Shown one piece after another: positions 23,969 to 33,440 of a DNA stretch of 64,000 bases. The first letter of the stretch is position 1, and each line of letters begins with the position of its first letter. Position numbers and translations under genes: made by a program. The notes below the pieces were generated by a model. It was not told the DNA's origin, made no database searches, and saw nothing but the letters and a program-made list of their open reading frames with translations. This stretch comes from [Ruminococcus] lactaris ATCC 29176 (GTDB lineage: Bacteria; Bacillota; Clostridia; Lachnospirales; Lachnospiraceae), in assembly GCF_025152405.1 (NCBI RefSeq), contig NZ_CP102292.1:2480001-2544000 (forward strand). Reading direction: 5' to 3'.

Positions 23969-26236
23969 ATGGTAATACAGCCAATTTATAATATATTATT
24001 TCTTCCCGATGTCACCTATCACTTCAAAAAAGAGTTTTTTACTGAAAATGCATCCGAGCAGCTTGAAGTCGGCAGTGAGCTGCTTTTTGCTTTCTTAAGA
24101 AATGAAGATGACGCTGAAGAACTGGACGCTGACCATATCTGTCCGGTCGGCATTTCCGCCAGAGTAGAGGCTTTCGGAGACGATGACAGTGTTCAGATCC
24201 GCACGCTGGAGCGTGTTGATCTTTCAGATGTCGAGGTGGAAAATGGTCAGATTCTCGCAGAGGCATCTATTCGTGCAGAGGTTGATGACTATACGGCAGA
24301 AGAAGAGAAGGCTCAATTTCTCCGTTTACGTGCCGCACTTTTGAAATTTGTCCAGGGATACCAGTGGGGAATGTGGGCAAGAAGTTTCATTTTACAGCGG
24401 AAAAATATGTATGATCTCGGATCTGCCCTTTCGGAATATCTGAATATCAGCCCCGAAGAAAAATATGCCATTGTTGAAACGGATTCCCGCCGGGAACGCT
24501 GTACGCTGATCGAAGCTGCCATCAACGAATTTATGGAGGTTGCCAAAGTTTCCACCGAAGCAAAGGAAGCTCAGAAAGATGATCAGGAGCAGCTTTATCG
24601 CGAGGCAGCCATCAAGAAGCAGATCAGTTATCTTCAGAAAGAACTGGACGAACTTCACCCTGAAAATATTTCCGATACCCGGAAATTTGAGAAAAAGATT
24701 GAAGAATCCGGCATGAATGACGAAGCCCGTAAAGAAGCTGAAAAAGTGCTGAACCGCATGAAGCAGGAAGGCAAGGACAGCCATGAGTACGGTCTTCTGT
24801 ATGATTACCTTGACTTTATGACCAGCCTGGACTGGAAAGCACCGCAGTTTACCCCGATCGATCTTGACCGGGCGGAGCAGATTCTTGATGAAGATCACTA
24901 TGGTCTGAAAAAAGTCAAAGAACGCATCATCCAGCAACTCGCCGTTATGGCTCTCAACCGGAAGCAATATGGCTCGATCCTTTTATTTGTCGGTGCTCCT
25001 GGAACCGGGAAGACCAGTATCGGACAAAGTATTGCACGGGCTCTCGGAAGAGAATATGTAAGGATCAGTCTTGGTGGTATCCGTGATGAGGCGGAAATCC
25101 GTGGCCACAGACGTACTTATATCGGTGCTATGCCCGGACGGATCATGGAAGGAATCAAGCGAAGCGGTGTCTCCAATCCGGTCATTGTACTGGATGAGGT
25201 TGACAAACTTGCCAAAGATTACGGCGGAGACCCTGCCAGTGCCCTTCTGGAGGTTCTTGATCCTGAACAGAACAGCACTTTCACTGACCACTATATGAAT
25301 GTGCCTTACGATCTGTCCAATGTACTTTTTGTCTGCACTGCAAACTCACTGGATACGATTCCTGAACCACTGCTCAACCGTATGGAGGTTATTAATTTCT
25401 CCGGTTACACTGCAGTAGAAAAATATCAGATTGCCCGCAGACATCTTCTTCCAAAGGCTCTCGATGCCATGGGAATTAAGAAAAATGCATTGAAAGTAAC
25501 CGACGGAGCGATTCGCAGGATTATTGATGAATACACAATGGAGTCCGGTGTCCGTGACCTGAAAAAACTGATCAATACTCTTTGCCGGACGGCTGCCGTC
25601 CAACTTGTTAAAAATGAGGGAACAACACTGACAGTCACTAAGACAAATCTCGAAAAATATCTTGGGAAAAAGCAGCTCCACCATGAGCGGAAACTCTCTT
25701 CCCCTGAACCGGGAGTTGTCACCGGACTTGCATGGACCAGAGCGGGCGGAGAAATTTTATTTATAGAAAGTAAACTGATTCCGGGCAAAGGCAAGATGAT
25801 TATTACCGGTCAGCTTGGAGATGTAATGAAGGAGTCCATTCAGATTGCACTGAGTCTTGTAAAATCACTTTATCCAAAGGAAAGCAAAGTGCTTGATGAC
25901 CACGACCTCCATATCCATGTTCCTGCCGGTGCGGTTCCAAAAGACGGTCCATCAGCCGGAATCACGCTGACAACAGCACTTGCATCACTTCTCACGGGGA
26001 AGAAAGTCAGCCCGGAATATGCCATGACCGGAGAAGTTTCCCTGCGTGGCGGTGTCATGCCGATCGGCGGACTTCCTGAAAAGCTTATGGCCGCCCAGCG
26101 TGCAGGAATCACAAAGGTTCTGATTCCTGCTGACAATGAACAGGATCTCGATGACGTTGCCGATGAGGTTAAAAATAAGCTGGAAATCATTCCGGTGAAA
26201 AAAGTGACTGAGGTACTAAAACTGGTGTTGAAATAA
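23969..26236 (+). CDS. lon: ATP-dependent protease Lon
   Basis: A 755-residue LonA protease that degrades damaged and regulatory proteins in the cytoplasm. The N-terminal substrate-binding domain (~1-190) is short and divergent and is followed by a coiled-coil linker. The AAA+ module has Walker A GAPGTGKTS (~342-350) and Walker B VIVLDEVDKL. The C-terminal peptidase has the Ser662-Lys705 dyad (DGPSAGIT and PEKLMAAQRAG, 43 residues apart as in Escherichia coli Lon). A strong GAAAGGAG site lies 7 nt before the ATG. The CIRCE-like box implies control by HrcA, rather than CtsR or a heat-shock sigma factor. A terminator follows. Confidence 0.97.
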   Translation: MVIQPIYNILFLPDVTYHFKKEFFTENASEQLEVGSELLFAFLRNEDDAEELDADHICPVGISARVEAFGDDDSVQIRTLERVDLSDVEVENGQILAEASIRAEVDDYTAEEEKAQFLRLRAALLKFVQGYQWGMWARSFILQRKNMYDLGSALSEYLNISPEEKYAIVETDSRRERCTLIEAAINEFMEVAKVSTEAKEAQKDDQEQLYREAAIKKQISYLQKELDELHPENISDTRKFEKKIEESGMNDEARKEAEKVLNRMKQEGKDSHEYGLLYDYLDFMTSLDWKAPQFTPIDLDRAEQILDEDHYGLKKVKERIIQQLAVMALNRKQYGSILLFVGAPGTGKTSIGQSIARALGREYVRISLGGIRDEAEIRGHRRTYIGAMPGRIMEGIKRSGVSNPVIVLDEVDKLAKDYGGDPASALLEVLDPEQNSTFTDHYMNVPYDLSNVLFVCTANSLDTIPEPLLNRMEVINFSGYTAVEKYQIARRHLLPKALDAMGIKKNALKVTDGAIRRIIDEYTMESGVRDLKKLINTLCRTAAVQLVKNEGTTLTVTKTNLEKYLGKKQLHHERKLSSPEPGVVTGLAWTRAGGEILFIESKLIPGKGKMIITGQLGDVMKESIQIALSLVKSLYPKESKVLDDHDLHIHVPAGAVPKDGPSAGITLTTALASLLTGKKVSPEYAMTGEVSLRGGVMPIGGLPEKLMAAQRAGITKVLIPADNEQDLDDVADEVKNKLEIIPVKKVTEVLKLVLK

Positions 26237-26302
26237 CCCTGGATTTCCAGTCTCTTTCTTGTAAAAGATTATCTTGATAACCGATAATCCGACATAATTC
26301 AG

Positions 26303-26352
26303 AAATCGCCCTATACCAGTTGCTGTGCATCTGATATAAGGCGATTTTTTAT
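26303..26352 (+). terminator. Terminator after lon
   Basis: AAATCGCC pairs with GGCGATTT, with extra CTATA/TATAAG pairing inside and a T run. It overlaps the end of the convergent hydrogenase gene. Confidence 0.75.
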
Positions 26353-28049
26353 CTATTATGCAGCAATTTATGTTCCTTGCCCTTCAGGATTCCCTCATAA
26401 ACCTCTGCAATGATCGGATTTTCATCGGATCTCTTGATCTGTGCCATGCTGTCGATCTTATACATTCCATCCAGCCGGGCCTGTTTCGTCCTCGGTCCGA
26501 TCGGCACCGGCTGTCCACCACCGGCAATACAGCCTCTTTTACATGCCATCACTTCTACGAAATCATATTGGACTTCACCGGCTTTGATCCTCTCCAGCAG
26601 TGTTTCTGCACAGCGAAGACCATTCACCACTGCAATTTTCACCGTTCTGTCCTCAAGCTGGATGGAGGCTTCTTTGATTCCTTCAATCCCGCGGATTCCC
26701 GTAAAGCTGATGTCCTGCAGATCTTCCATCCTGCTGCTGTGTACCAGACGTCTCAGAACTGCCTCGGTCACACCACCCGTTACTCCAAAGATCGCTGCTG
26801 CCCCCGAAGACAGACCAAACGGCATATCCAGTGCCTCCGGTTCGATCTGCGACAGATCTATTCCCGCTTCTTTGATCATACGGGTCACTTCTGTCGTGGT
26901 CAGTACATAATCTACATCCTGCTGCCCTTCTGTAAAATGCTCCGGTCTTTTGATCTCTGCTTTTTTTGCCGTACATGGCATAATCGAGATCACAACCGTC
27001 TTGCGGAGGCTTCGTCCTTCTTTTTCCGCTTCTGCCGCTTTCATCCGGGCTTCTTCCTTCAGCAATGCTCCGAACATTGCCTGCGGAGAACGGCAGGTGG
27101 AAATATTTTCCCGAAATTCCGGGTAACGGTTCTCACAGAACTTCACCCAGCCCGGACAGCAGGAAGTAAATAACGGAAGATTCTTACCGGATTTTAAACG
27201 CTCCAGCAATTCTGCTGACTCTTCCATTACCGTCAGGTCTGCCCCGAAATTTGTATCATATACCTCATCAAATCCCATATGTCGCAGAGCTGCCACCAGG
27301 CGTCCCAGTGTATTTTCACCTTTCGGGATTCCAAATTTATCTCCGATCGCCACCCGGACAGCCGGTGCGATCTGTGCCACAACTCTGATATTCTTATCCG
27401 CCAACGCTTTCCATACCGGATCAACATCCTGCCGGATACTGATCGCACCGGTCGGACAGACCGCCCTGCACTGTCCGCAGCCTACGCAGTCAGTCTCTGC
27501 CAGCTCTCTGTTAAATGCCGGCATAACCTGCATTTTTGAACCCCGGAAAGCAAAATCCAGAATGCCAAGTCCCTGGATTTCATCACAGGTACGCACACAA
27601 TCCCCACAGAGAATACATTTATTGGGGTCTCTTATTACACAATCCGAAGAGGTATCCAGTGGAAGTGGTTTCTTATGATTTTCAAATCTGATCTCTGAAA
27701 TACCCAACTGGCTTGCCAGCTTCTGTAACGTACAGACTCCATTTTTGGCACACGTTGTACAGTCACGGCAATGGGATGACAACAGCAGTTCAATGATCAT
27801 TTTCCTGTGATGCTGCAATCTTGGTGTATTTGTATAGATCACCATACCATCCCGTGGTACTTCTGAACAGGATGCAAATACCTTTCCACGTTCATCTTCC
27901 ACCACACACATCCTGCACGCCCCATAGGTTGACAGTTCTGAATGATAACAGAACGTAGGAAGATCGATTCCCGACTTTCGGATCACTGAGAGGACATTTT
28001 TTTCATCTGTAAAAGCCACTCTCCTGTTGTTAATTGTCATATAGCCCAT
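26349..28049 (-). CDS. hydA: [FeFe] hydrogenase catalytic subunit (bifurcating type)
   Basis: A 566-residue enzyme that makes or uses H2. Domains in order: a [2Fe-2S] plant-ferredoxin domain (Cys34, 45, 48, 61), a His-Cys3 [4Fe-4S] site (His93, Cys97, 100, 106), two [4Fe-4S] clusters (Cys145-155 and 188-198), the H-cluster domain with L1 TSCCPGW (295-301), L2 MPCTAKKAE and L3 MACKRGCIAGGGQP, and a small-subunit-like tail (VYEGILKGKEHKLL). All ligands are present. It is the last gene of a three-gene operon with NuoF- and NuoE-like subunits, the layout of electron-bifurcating group A3 enzymes that oxidise NADH and reduced ferredoxin together to vent H2 during fermentation. Confidence 0.96.
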   Translation of the reverse strand: MGYMTINNRRVAFTDEKNVLSVIRKSGIDLPTFCYHSELSTYGACRMCVVEDERGKVFASCSEVPRDGMVIYTNTPRLQHHRKMIIELLLSSHCRDCTTCAKNGVCTLQKLASQLGISEIRFENHKKPLPLDTSSDCVIRDPNKCILCGDCVRTCDEIQGLGILDFAFRGSKMQVMPAFNRELAETDCVGCGQCRAVCPTGAISIRQDVDPVWKALADKNIRVVAQIAPAVRVAIGDKFGIPKGENTLGRLVAALRHMGFDEVYDTNFGADLTVMEESAELLERLKSGKNLPLFTSCCPGWVKFCENRYPEFRENISTCRSPQAMFGALLKEEARMKAAEAEKEGRSLRKTVVISIMPCTAKKAEIKRPEHFTEGQQDVDYVLTTTEVTRMIKEAGIDLSQIEPEALDMPFGLSSGAAAIFGVTGGVTEAVLRRLVHSSRMEDLQDISFTGIRGIEGIKEASIQLEDRTVKIAVVNGLRCAETLLERIKAGEVQYDFVEVMACKRGCIAGGGQPVPIGPRTKQARLDGMYKIDSMAQIKRSDENPIIAEVYEGILKGKEHKLLHNR

Positions 28050-28061
28050 ACTCTGTTCCTC

Positions 28062-29948
28062 CTACCCTTCAATATGAATCGCACCAAATGCACAGGCACT
28101 CGCACATGCTCCACATTTGATACATTTTTCCGTATCGATCGTAAATGGTTCCTTGATCTTTCCGCTGATCGCACCGACCGGACAGTTTCTCGCACATTTT
28201 GAACATCCTTTACACCGCTCAGGACTGATGATAAACTTTCGTAATGCAGTGCAGGTATGGGAGGCACATTTCTTTTCAACCACATGCTCCACATACTCAT
28301 CATGGAATACTTTCAGCGTACTCATAACCGGAAGTGCCGCACTCTTTCCAAGACCGCACAGTGCAGTTTCTGTGATCATGTTCGCCAGTTCCTCCAGCAG
28401 ATCAAGGTCTTCCAGCTTTCCATTTCCTGCCACGATCCGCTCCAGGATCTCCAGCATACGCTTTGTTCCTTCACGACATGGCACGCACTTTCCACAGCTT
28501 TCATTCTGCGTAAAATTCATAAAGAATCTCGCCACTTCCACCATGCACGTATGGTCATCCATCACAACCAGTCCGCCCGAACCGATCATTGCCCCCATTT
28601 TTTTCAATGAATCAAAATCCAGACTGACATCCAGATCTTTCGACACCAGGCATCCTCCTGACGGACCTCCGATCTGCACCGCTTTGAACGCTCCGTCTCC
28701 TTTGATGCCACCACCAATATCGTAGATCACTTCCCGCAGGGTCGTTCCCATCGGCACTTCGATCAGACCTGTATGCCGAACACTTCCTGTCAATGCAAAT
28801 GCTTTTGTTCCCGGACTTTTTTCCGGTCCGATGGAACGGAACCATTCTGCTCCTTTATTAATGATCATCGGAACATTGGCAAAGGTCTCTACATTATTAA
28901 GAACCGTCGGCTTTCCAAACAGACCCTGTTCCACCGTCCTTGGCGGTTTGACACGCGGCATACCTCTTTTTCCCTCAATGGACGCAGTCAATGCACTTCC
29001 TTCTCCGCAGACAAATGCTCCTGCACCGCGATTAATATGTAGGCGAAATGAAAAATCTGTTCCTAAAATATGATCGCCTAAAAGACCGCTTTCCTCTGCC
29101 TGTGAAATTGCCCGTTTCAAACGGCTGATCGCCAGCGGATATTCCGCTCTCACGTAAATATAACCTTCTCTGGCTCCTACCGCATAAGCCCCGATCATCA
29201 TTCCTTCGATCATCTTATGCGGATCTCCTTCCATAATACTCCGGTCCATAAATGCTCCCGGATCTCCCTCATCACCGTTACAGACTACATAGCGGGTCTT
29301 TTCTTCCTGACGGGCTACCTGTGACCATTTATATCCCGTTGGGAATCCACCGCCTCCTCTTCCTCTTAAATTGGATGCTGAAATCTCTTCCACCACTTCC
29401 TGCGGTGTCATCTCAAACAGGACTTTCTCTAATGCCTCATATCCTCCGGTGGAAATGTATTCTTCTATATGTTCTGCATCAATATGTCCACAGTTTTTCA
29501 GTACATTTCTCGTCTGCTTTTTATAAAACGGGATTTCTTCCTGCTTTTTATACTCAATCCCATCCTGCTTAAATAAAAGATGACGGATAACATCTCCCTT
29601 TTCGATCGTTCTGTGGAAAATCTCATTGCAGTCTTCCGGCTTTACTTTTGTATAAAGGATTCCTGCCGGTTCGATCCGCATCAGCGGTCCCATTTCACAG
29701 AATCCGTGACATCCGCTTTTCTTCACTTCCAACGGGCCACTACCATGAGCAATCTCCGGTCCAAATTCCACGTCAATATCCGGATTTTCTTCTGCAAGTT
29801 CGCTCATCCGCCTGTATATCTCACCTGATCCGCCTGCCAGACACCCGGTTCCTGCACAGATCAAAATCCTGCAACGGCTGTCGCTGATCTTTTTTGCCGC
29901 CTCTTCACGAATCTGATGAAGTATTTCTCTGCTCGTAATTTTTTCCAT
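28062..29948 (-). CDS. hydB: Bifurcating hydrogenase NuoF-like flavoprotein subunit
   Basis: A 628-residue subunit with an N-terminal thioredoxin-like [2Fe-2S] domain (CAGTGCLAGGSG and a GCHGFCEMGP pair), then the 51-kDa NADH/FMN domain (LRGRGGGGFPTGYKW, then CNGDEGDPGAFMDR and IYVRAEYPLA), an SLBB domain and the [4Fe-4S] site ESCGKCVPCREG. A C-terminal 2x[4Fe-4S] ferredoxin domain follows (CKGCSKCARNCPVG and CIKCGACASACAFG). It binds NADH and is the proposed bifurcation site. It is followed by hydA with a 12-bp gap. Confidence 0.95.
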   Translation of the reverse strand: MEKITSREILHQIREEAAKKISDSRCRILICAGTGCLAGGSGEIYRRMSELAEENPDIDVEFGPEIAHGSGPLEVKKSGCHGFCEMGPLMRIEPAGILYTKVKPEDCNEIFHRTIEKGDVIRHLLFKQDGIEYKKQEEIPFYKKQTRNVLKNCGHIDAEHIEEYISTGGYEALEKVLFEMTPQEVVEEISASNLRGRGGGGFPTGYKWSQVARQEEKTRYVVCNGDEGDPGAFMDRSIMEGDPHKMIEGMMIGAYAVGAREGYIYVRAEYPLAISRLKRAISQAEESGLLGDHILGTDFSFRLHINRGAGAFVCGEGSALTASIEGKRGMPRVKPPRTVEQGLFGKPTVLNNVETFANVPMIINKGAEWFRSIGPEKSPGTKAFALTGSVRHTGLIEVPMGTTLREVIYDIGGGIKGDGAFKAVQIGGPSGGCLVSKDLDVSLDFDSLKKMGAMIGSGGLVVMDDHTCMVEVARFFMNFTQNESCGKCVPCREGTKRMLEILERIVAGNGKLEDLDLLEELANMITETALCGLGKSAALPVMSTLKVFHDEYVEHVVEKKCASHTCTALRKFIISPERCKGCSKCARNCPVGAISGKIKEPFTIDTEKCIKCGACASACAFGAIHIEG

Positions 29949-29950
29949 AC

Positions 29951-30427
29951 TTATTCCGCTCCTCTCAATTCGTGAATCAGTTCTGCCGCAGCATCCGGGG
30001 TCATTCCCGGATAAACCTTATCATTTACTGTCAGAACCGGAGCAAGTCCGCACGCTCCAAGACAGGAAACTGTCTCCAGTGTAAATAACATATCGTCCGT
30101 TGTCGCCTTTTCTTCTGAAAGTCCAAGTTCACTATAAAGCCGTTCCAAAATCGGAATTGACTTTCTGACATGACAGGCAGTTCCATTACAGACTTTAATA
30201 ATGTACTTTCCCTTTGGTTCAAAAGAGAAGTTTTCATAAAATGTTGCCACACTGTATGCCTTTGCTTCATTGATCCCAAGTTTCTTCGCCACATACCTCA
30301 GAAGTTCCGGTGGAAGATACCGATATTCACTCTGAATGTCCTGAATGATCGGAATCAGTGAAGCCGGTTCAAGTCCATGCTGCGAAATGATCTCATCTGC
30401 TTTTTTATAGTAGGTTTGATCTAACAT
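29951..30427 (-). CDS. hydC: Bifurcating hydrogenase NuoE-like subunit
   Basis: A 158-residue [2Fe-2S] protein with an N-terminal helical domain (IIPIIQDIQSEYRYLPPELL) and a thioredoxin-like domain with four cysteines: CNGTACHVRKS and CLGACGLAPV. It relays electrons between the NuoF-like subunit and the hydrogenase. It is the first gene of the operon, with AAGGAGGAG before its ATG and 2 bp between its stop and the next start. Confidence 0.95.
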   Translation of the reverse strand: MLDQTYYKKADEIISQHGLEPASLIPIIQDIQSEYRYLPPELLRYVAKKLGINEAKAYSVATFYENFSFEPKGKYIIKVCNGTACHVRKSIPILERLYSELGLSEEKATTDDMLFTLETVSCLGACGLAPVLTVNDKVYPGMTPDAAAELIHELRGAE

Positions 30428-30461
30428 ATAGCTCCTCCTTCAATATTTTTGTGCAGTTCTT

Positions 30462-30487
30462 ATTATACTTTGATAATTTTCTATCAA
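30462..30487 (-). promoter_or_regulatory. Hydrogenase -10 box with Rex-like palindrome
   Basis: A TATAAT on the minus strand (30,462-30,467) is preceded directly by the perfect palindrome TTGATA-N6-TATCAA (30,470-30,487). Rex sites in Clostridia read TTGTTA-N6-TAACAA, so this differs at one base per half. The -35 is poor, which suits a regulated promoter. Confidence 0.5.
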
Positions 30488-30787
30488 TTTGTTTTTATTA
30501 TAGGTTATTTTATATGATTAATCAATAAACATCGCCCTTCAAATGTCTATTTTTAACAATTTTAGTTTTCCTTTCCACTCTTTATTTTCTTAATTTTCCC
30601 TTTATTTCCAATAAAAAATGGGCTTTACTTTTTTCTGATTTCTTGCTTATTTTTTTATATATATTGTCTTTTAGTTCCGAATCTGACAAAGAATCACTAT
30701 TTTAGTTCTTAATAAAATCATAAGGAAGTTTAATTTTCTTTTATAAATTAAACATAATTTGGACACATTTTATGATTATACTAAATG

Positions 30788-30931
30788 TCAGATAGTTGAT
30801 TAACAACTATCTCCCCCCTCATAAAGTGATGGCATCCCGGCAGACCCGGGGTGTCAGACTTTAACTCTCATTCCTTTAGATAACTATAAAAAACCGAAAA
30901 CCCGTTGGCCGAAAGGTCAGCGGGTTTTCTC
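30788..30931 (+). ncRNA. Structured stand-alone RNA, copy 1
   Basis: A plus-strand unit, conserved with 31,920-32,052. In order: hairpin AGATAGTTG/CAACTATCT; a C-rich single strand; the stem AAAGT/ACTTT enclosing GGCATCCCGG paired with CCGGGGTGTC; the conserved ACTCTCATTCCTTTAGATAACTAT tail in two parts; and a perfect 15-bp terminator stem with a GAAA loop and TTTT (30,893-30,930). The tail AGATAACTAT can compete with the first hairpin. No gene follows on this strand. A promoter-like region (TATACT about 10 bp before the unit) is shared between copies. I cannot assign a named RNA family. Confidence 0.75.
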
Positions 30932-30975
30932 CGTTCTTATCACTCTTGTCTCATCCTCACTCTTATCTCATACAG

Positions 30976-31034
30976 ATAAAAAGGTTCTGTCTGGAAGACT
31001 ATCTTTCCGGTACTTCCATGACAGAACCTTTTCA
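30976..31034 (-). terminator. Terminator after the lipoprotein gene
   Basis: A long stem (AAAAGGTTCTGTC with GACAGAACCTTTT, plus TGGAAG/CTTCCA inside) with T runs on both strands. Confidence 0.88.
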
Positions 31035-31067
31035 TTTCATCTGATTTTTCAGACTGACTTTCTATTC

Positions 31068-31721
31068 TTAGACTGATCCCGGAAACAGGGCTGTGGAGAT
31101 CTTCTCCATATCAGAATCACTGATTCCGTACTGACCATCAGAATCTTTTGTTACAGCAATTTCGATCGTCGTTGTATCACCATATGTATTACCATCGATC
31201 GACTTCTGCATACTCTGGATCAGCAGATCCTGGAACATACTTGCATCCGCCTGGCTTACATCCTGTCCCTGATCCATCATCTCCTGTGCAACTGCAGTTG
31301 AATTATCTTCCAGAGTCTGATATACATCAGACGGAGTTACCTCGATCGTTACTGTAAAATTGCCATCCTTATCTTCCTTGGCTTCTTTTACTTCGTATTT
31401 TGCAAGATTATCAATCTTTACAAGCATATCCTTGTATTCCTGCTTTTCTTCCTCTGTAAAATCTCCCAGAGCTTCCAGTCCGCTCAGCTCTGTATCGACC
31501 TGCTCGTCTAATGTATCCTCAATCTCTGCCTTTGCATCCTTTTCTGAAATACCGCGGGCTTTCGCATACTCGTCATATTTCTGCTTATAATTAGCATCCA
31601 TTACGCCTCTTACATAAGCTTCTGCATCAAACTTCGTTGCTCCACCGCATGCGGTTGCACTTATTACAAAAATGAAGGTCAGCATAAGTGCAAGAACTTT
31701 TTTCATTTTTCCTCTGTTCAT
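31068..31721 (-). CDS. DUF5105-like lipoprotein
   Basis: A 217-residue secreted lipoprotein. A basic start and hydrophobic stretch (KKVLALMLTFIFVI) end in a lipobox SATAC, with the Cys lipidated after cleavage near residue 25. The mature part is acidic and helical (AYVRGVMDANYKQKYDEYAK, then EEEKQEYKDMLVKIDNLAKY), closing with a beta-rich segment. This fits DUF5105-type lipoproteins of Lachnospiraceae. Their function is unknown. GGAG precedes the ATG at 31,721. The gene stands alone between two structured RNA units that are read in the opposite direction. Confidence 0.75.
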   Translation of the reverse strand: MNRGKMKKVLALMLTFIFVISATACGGATKFDAEAYVRGVMDANYKQKYDEYAKARGISEKDAKAEIEDTLDEQVDTELSGLEALGDFTEEEKQEYKDMLVKIDNLAKYEVKEAKEDKDGNFTVTIEVTPSDVYQTLEDNSTAVAQEMMDQGQDVSQADASMFQDLLIQSMQKSIDGNTYGDTTTIEIAVTKDSDGQYGISDSDMEKISTALFPGSV

Positions 31722-31919
31722 AAACTTTTTCTCCTTTTTTATTTGAACCCTCTGCGGAGGTTCCCACTCTCCACATAGATCCATCAGTTACGTGATAAGT
31801 TTATCATTTTTTACTTAGATTATCAAGTTTTTCTAATTTCTTAATGAGATATTTATATTTTTTCTGTTTGTTTTAGAATTTACTCATATTTTTGACACAC
31901 ATTTTGTCTATACTAATAC

Positions 31920-32052
31920 TCAGATAGTTGATGAACAACTATCTCCCCCTCATAAAGTATGGCACAGGAAGTGCCAGCACTTTACTCTCATTCCTTTAGA
32001 TAACTATAAAAACCACGAAAACCCTCACAGCCGATGCTGTGAGGGTTTTCAC
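31920..32052 (+). ncRNA. Structured stand-alone RNA, copy 2
   Basis: The same architecture as copy 1, 1.1 kb away: AGATAGTTG/CAACTATCT, AAAGT/ACTTT enclosing GGCA/TGCC (a shorter inner stem than in copy 1, but still paired), the conserved tail, and a perfect 15-bp terminator (GAAAACCCTCACAGC, loop CGAT, 32,017-32,050). Terminator sequences differ completely between copies while pairing is kept. A TTGACA followed by TATACTAATAC lies just upstream. The next gene is on the opposite strand, so this is not a leader. Confidence 0.75.
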
Positions 32053-32216
32053 TGTCCCCATATCTGCCCTGTCTGCCTTTCGAGCAAATAGAGAGCAGAT
32101 TTTCGGGTTCTGATTTTGCTTTCGTGTCTGTGTCCGTTCCATTAAAAACTTCCCTGCGGTGTATCGGCTTCGCCCCTGACCACTGACTTCGCTGCTTCAT
32201 ATCACTTTAAGCATTT

Positions 32217-33203
32217 TCACTTCCTATTGATCATTCCATATACTAATAAACCACCACCTGCTATACCTCCAAAAATCAAAATCAGAGTACAGACATTTGC
32301 ATTCACACAAATATGATTTGTCCAATCAGAAAAATGAGTGGAAAGTATTGTTAATTGCTTTTTATGTTCCGCGAAATATGCATACACATCATTTGTAAAT
32401 GCCATCCAGATACAACTTATGATTAAAATGGTTCCTGCTTTTATCCATCCATTTACCGGAAGATACCTTGCCACCCAAAACACAAGCCATACTCCCGCCA
32501 TAAGAATAAATGCAGCTATATAACCAGCTCTCATTCCCTCTCTATCTCCCGAATGATTACATACTTCAAAAATCGTAAGAAAAAGCCACAGGGTATCCCA
32601 TGCCAATGTAATTAACGCCTTTTTATCAGACAAAATCGGGGGCAATGTTATATTCCTGATTACCAACGGGAAAAATACAACAGTGAGGTTGCTGATATTA
32701 TCCATAAGGAACTCGCTCAGACGCTGTAAAACCAAAGTGTCCGGGAGAGTATATTTCTGTACCAAATCCCTTGTAACAATCGTTTCGTAGACCTCGTTGA
32801 TATAGTTTGTTCTGTCTTTTTCGGTTCTATAAGCATAGGAACCTGCCAAACCGCCCTTGATAGCATACTCATCAAAGAGCTTATCTTTGTCACTAATATC
32901 ATCATAATATTGGCAATATTCCTGAAAGCTGAAAGGAAACACATGAATTTCAATATAGCGTCCGGTAAACAGAGTTGCCAGATCTGCACTCAACAGGAAA
33001 GCATCAGAGCCTGTTACATAGATGTCGTATTTTCCCTTAGAGTACAGGCTGTTGATTGCCAGCTCAAACTTGGGACACATCTGAACCTCGTCTACAAACA
33101 GGTAGTTCGTTTTGCCTTCCTGATAATGTTCTTCCACATAGGCGTGTAAGGCATGGTATTCCTTGATTTCTTCACCCGCTTTCAAAAATTGAAATTTTTT
33201 CAT
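32217..33203 (-). pseudogene. Chimeric ORF: truncated AAA_14/DUF4143 ATPase joined to membrane protein
   Basis: The first ~190 residues (from MKKFQFLKAGEEI) are the middle of an AAA_14/DUF4143 ATPase: Walker B TNYLFVDEVQMCPKFELAIN, YDIYVTGSDAFLLSADLATL and the FPFSFQEY block. Walker A and the N-terminus are missing. After DNISNL, family similarity stops and the frame runs on into ~150 residues with four hydrophobic helices (AGYIAAFILMAGVWLVFWVA, IKAGTILIISCIWMAFT and others) of unknown kind. This looks like two gene fragments fused by deletion. The frame is open up to 33,329, but no good ribosome site is seen. Whether the membrane part is expressed is unclear. Confidence 0.65.
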
Positions 33204-33322
33204 TTCTCGAAACCGCTTCGCTGTACTTATTATACTGTCTGCTAATAGTATATGCAAGATGTCACTTTCAAAAACACAATTTTTTTTATTTTTTGAAAGC
33301 GGAAACTCAAGTTTTAGTATAA

Positions 33323-33351
33323 TTGACAAATTAAATGGGATATGCTAACTT
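33323..33351 (+). promoter_or_regulatory. Possible promoter of the secreted-peptide operon
   Basis: TTGACA (33,323-33,328), 17 nt, TAACTT; about 90 nt of leader before the ATG at 33,441. Confidence 0.5.
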
Positions 33352-33440
33352 AGTATTAAGCATTACTTACATATAAAACGTTGCAATTATGGATGTTGTA
33401 TGGGGAATATTATTAAGTTTATGTTATAGAAAGATTTTTT

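Noticed and set aside
31988..32200. A 70-codon minus-strand frame at structured RNA copy 2
   Set aside because: It overlaps the RNA and its terminator, has no ribosome site and has no counterpart at copy 1.
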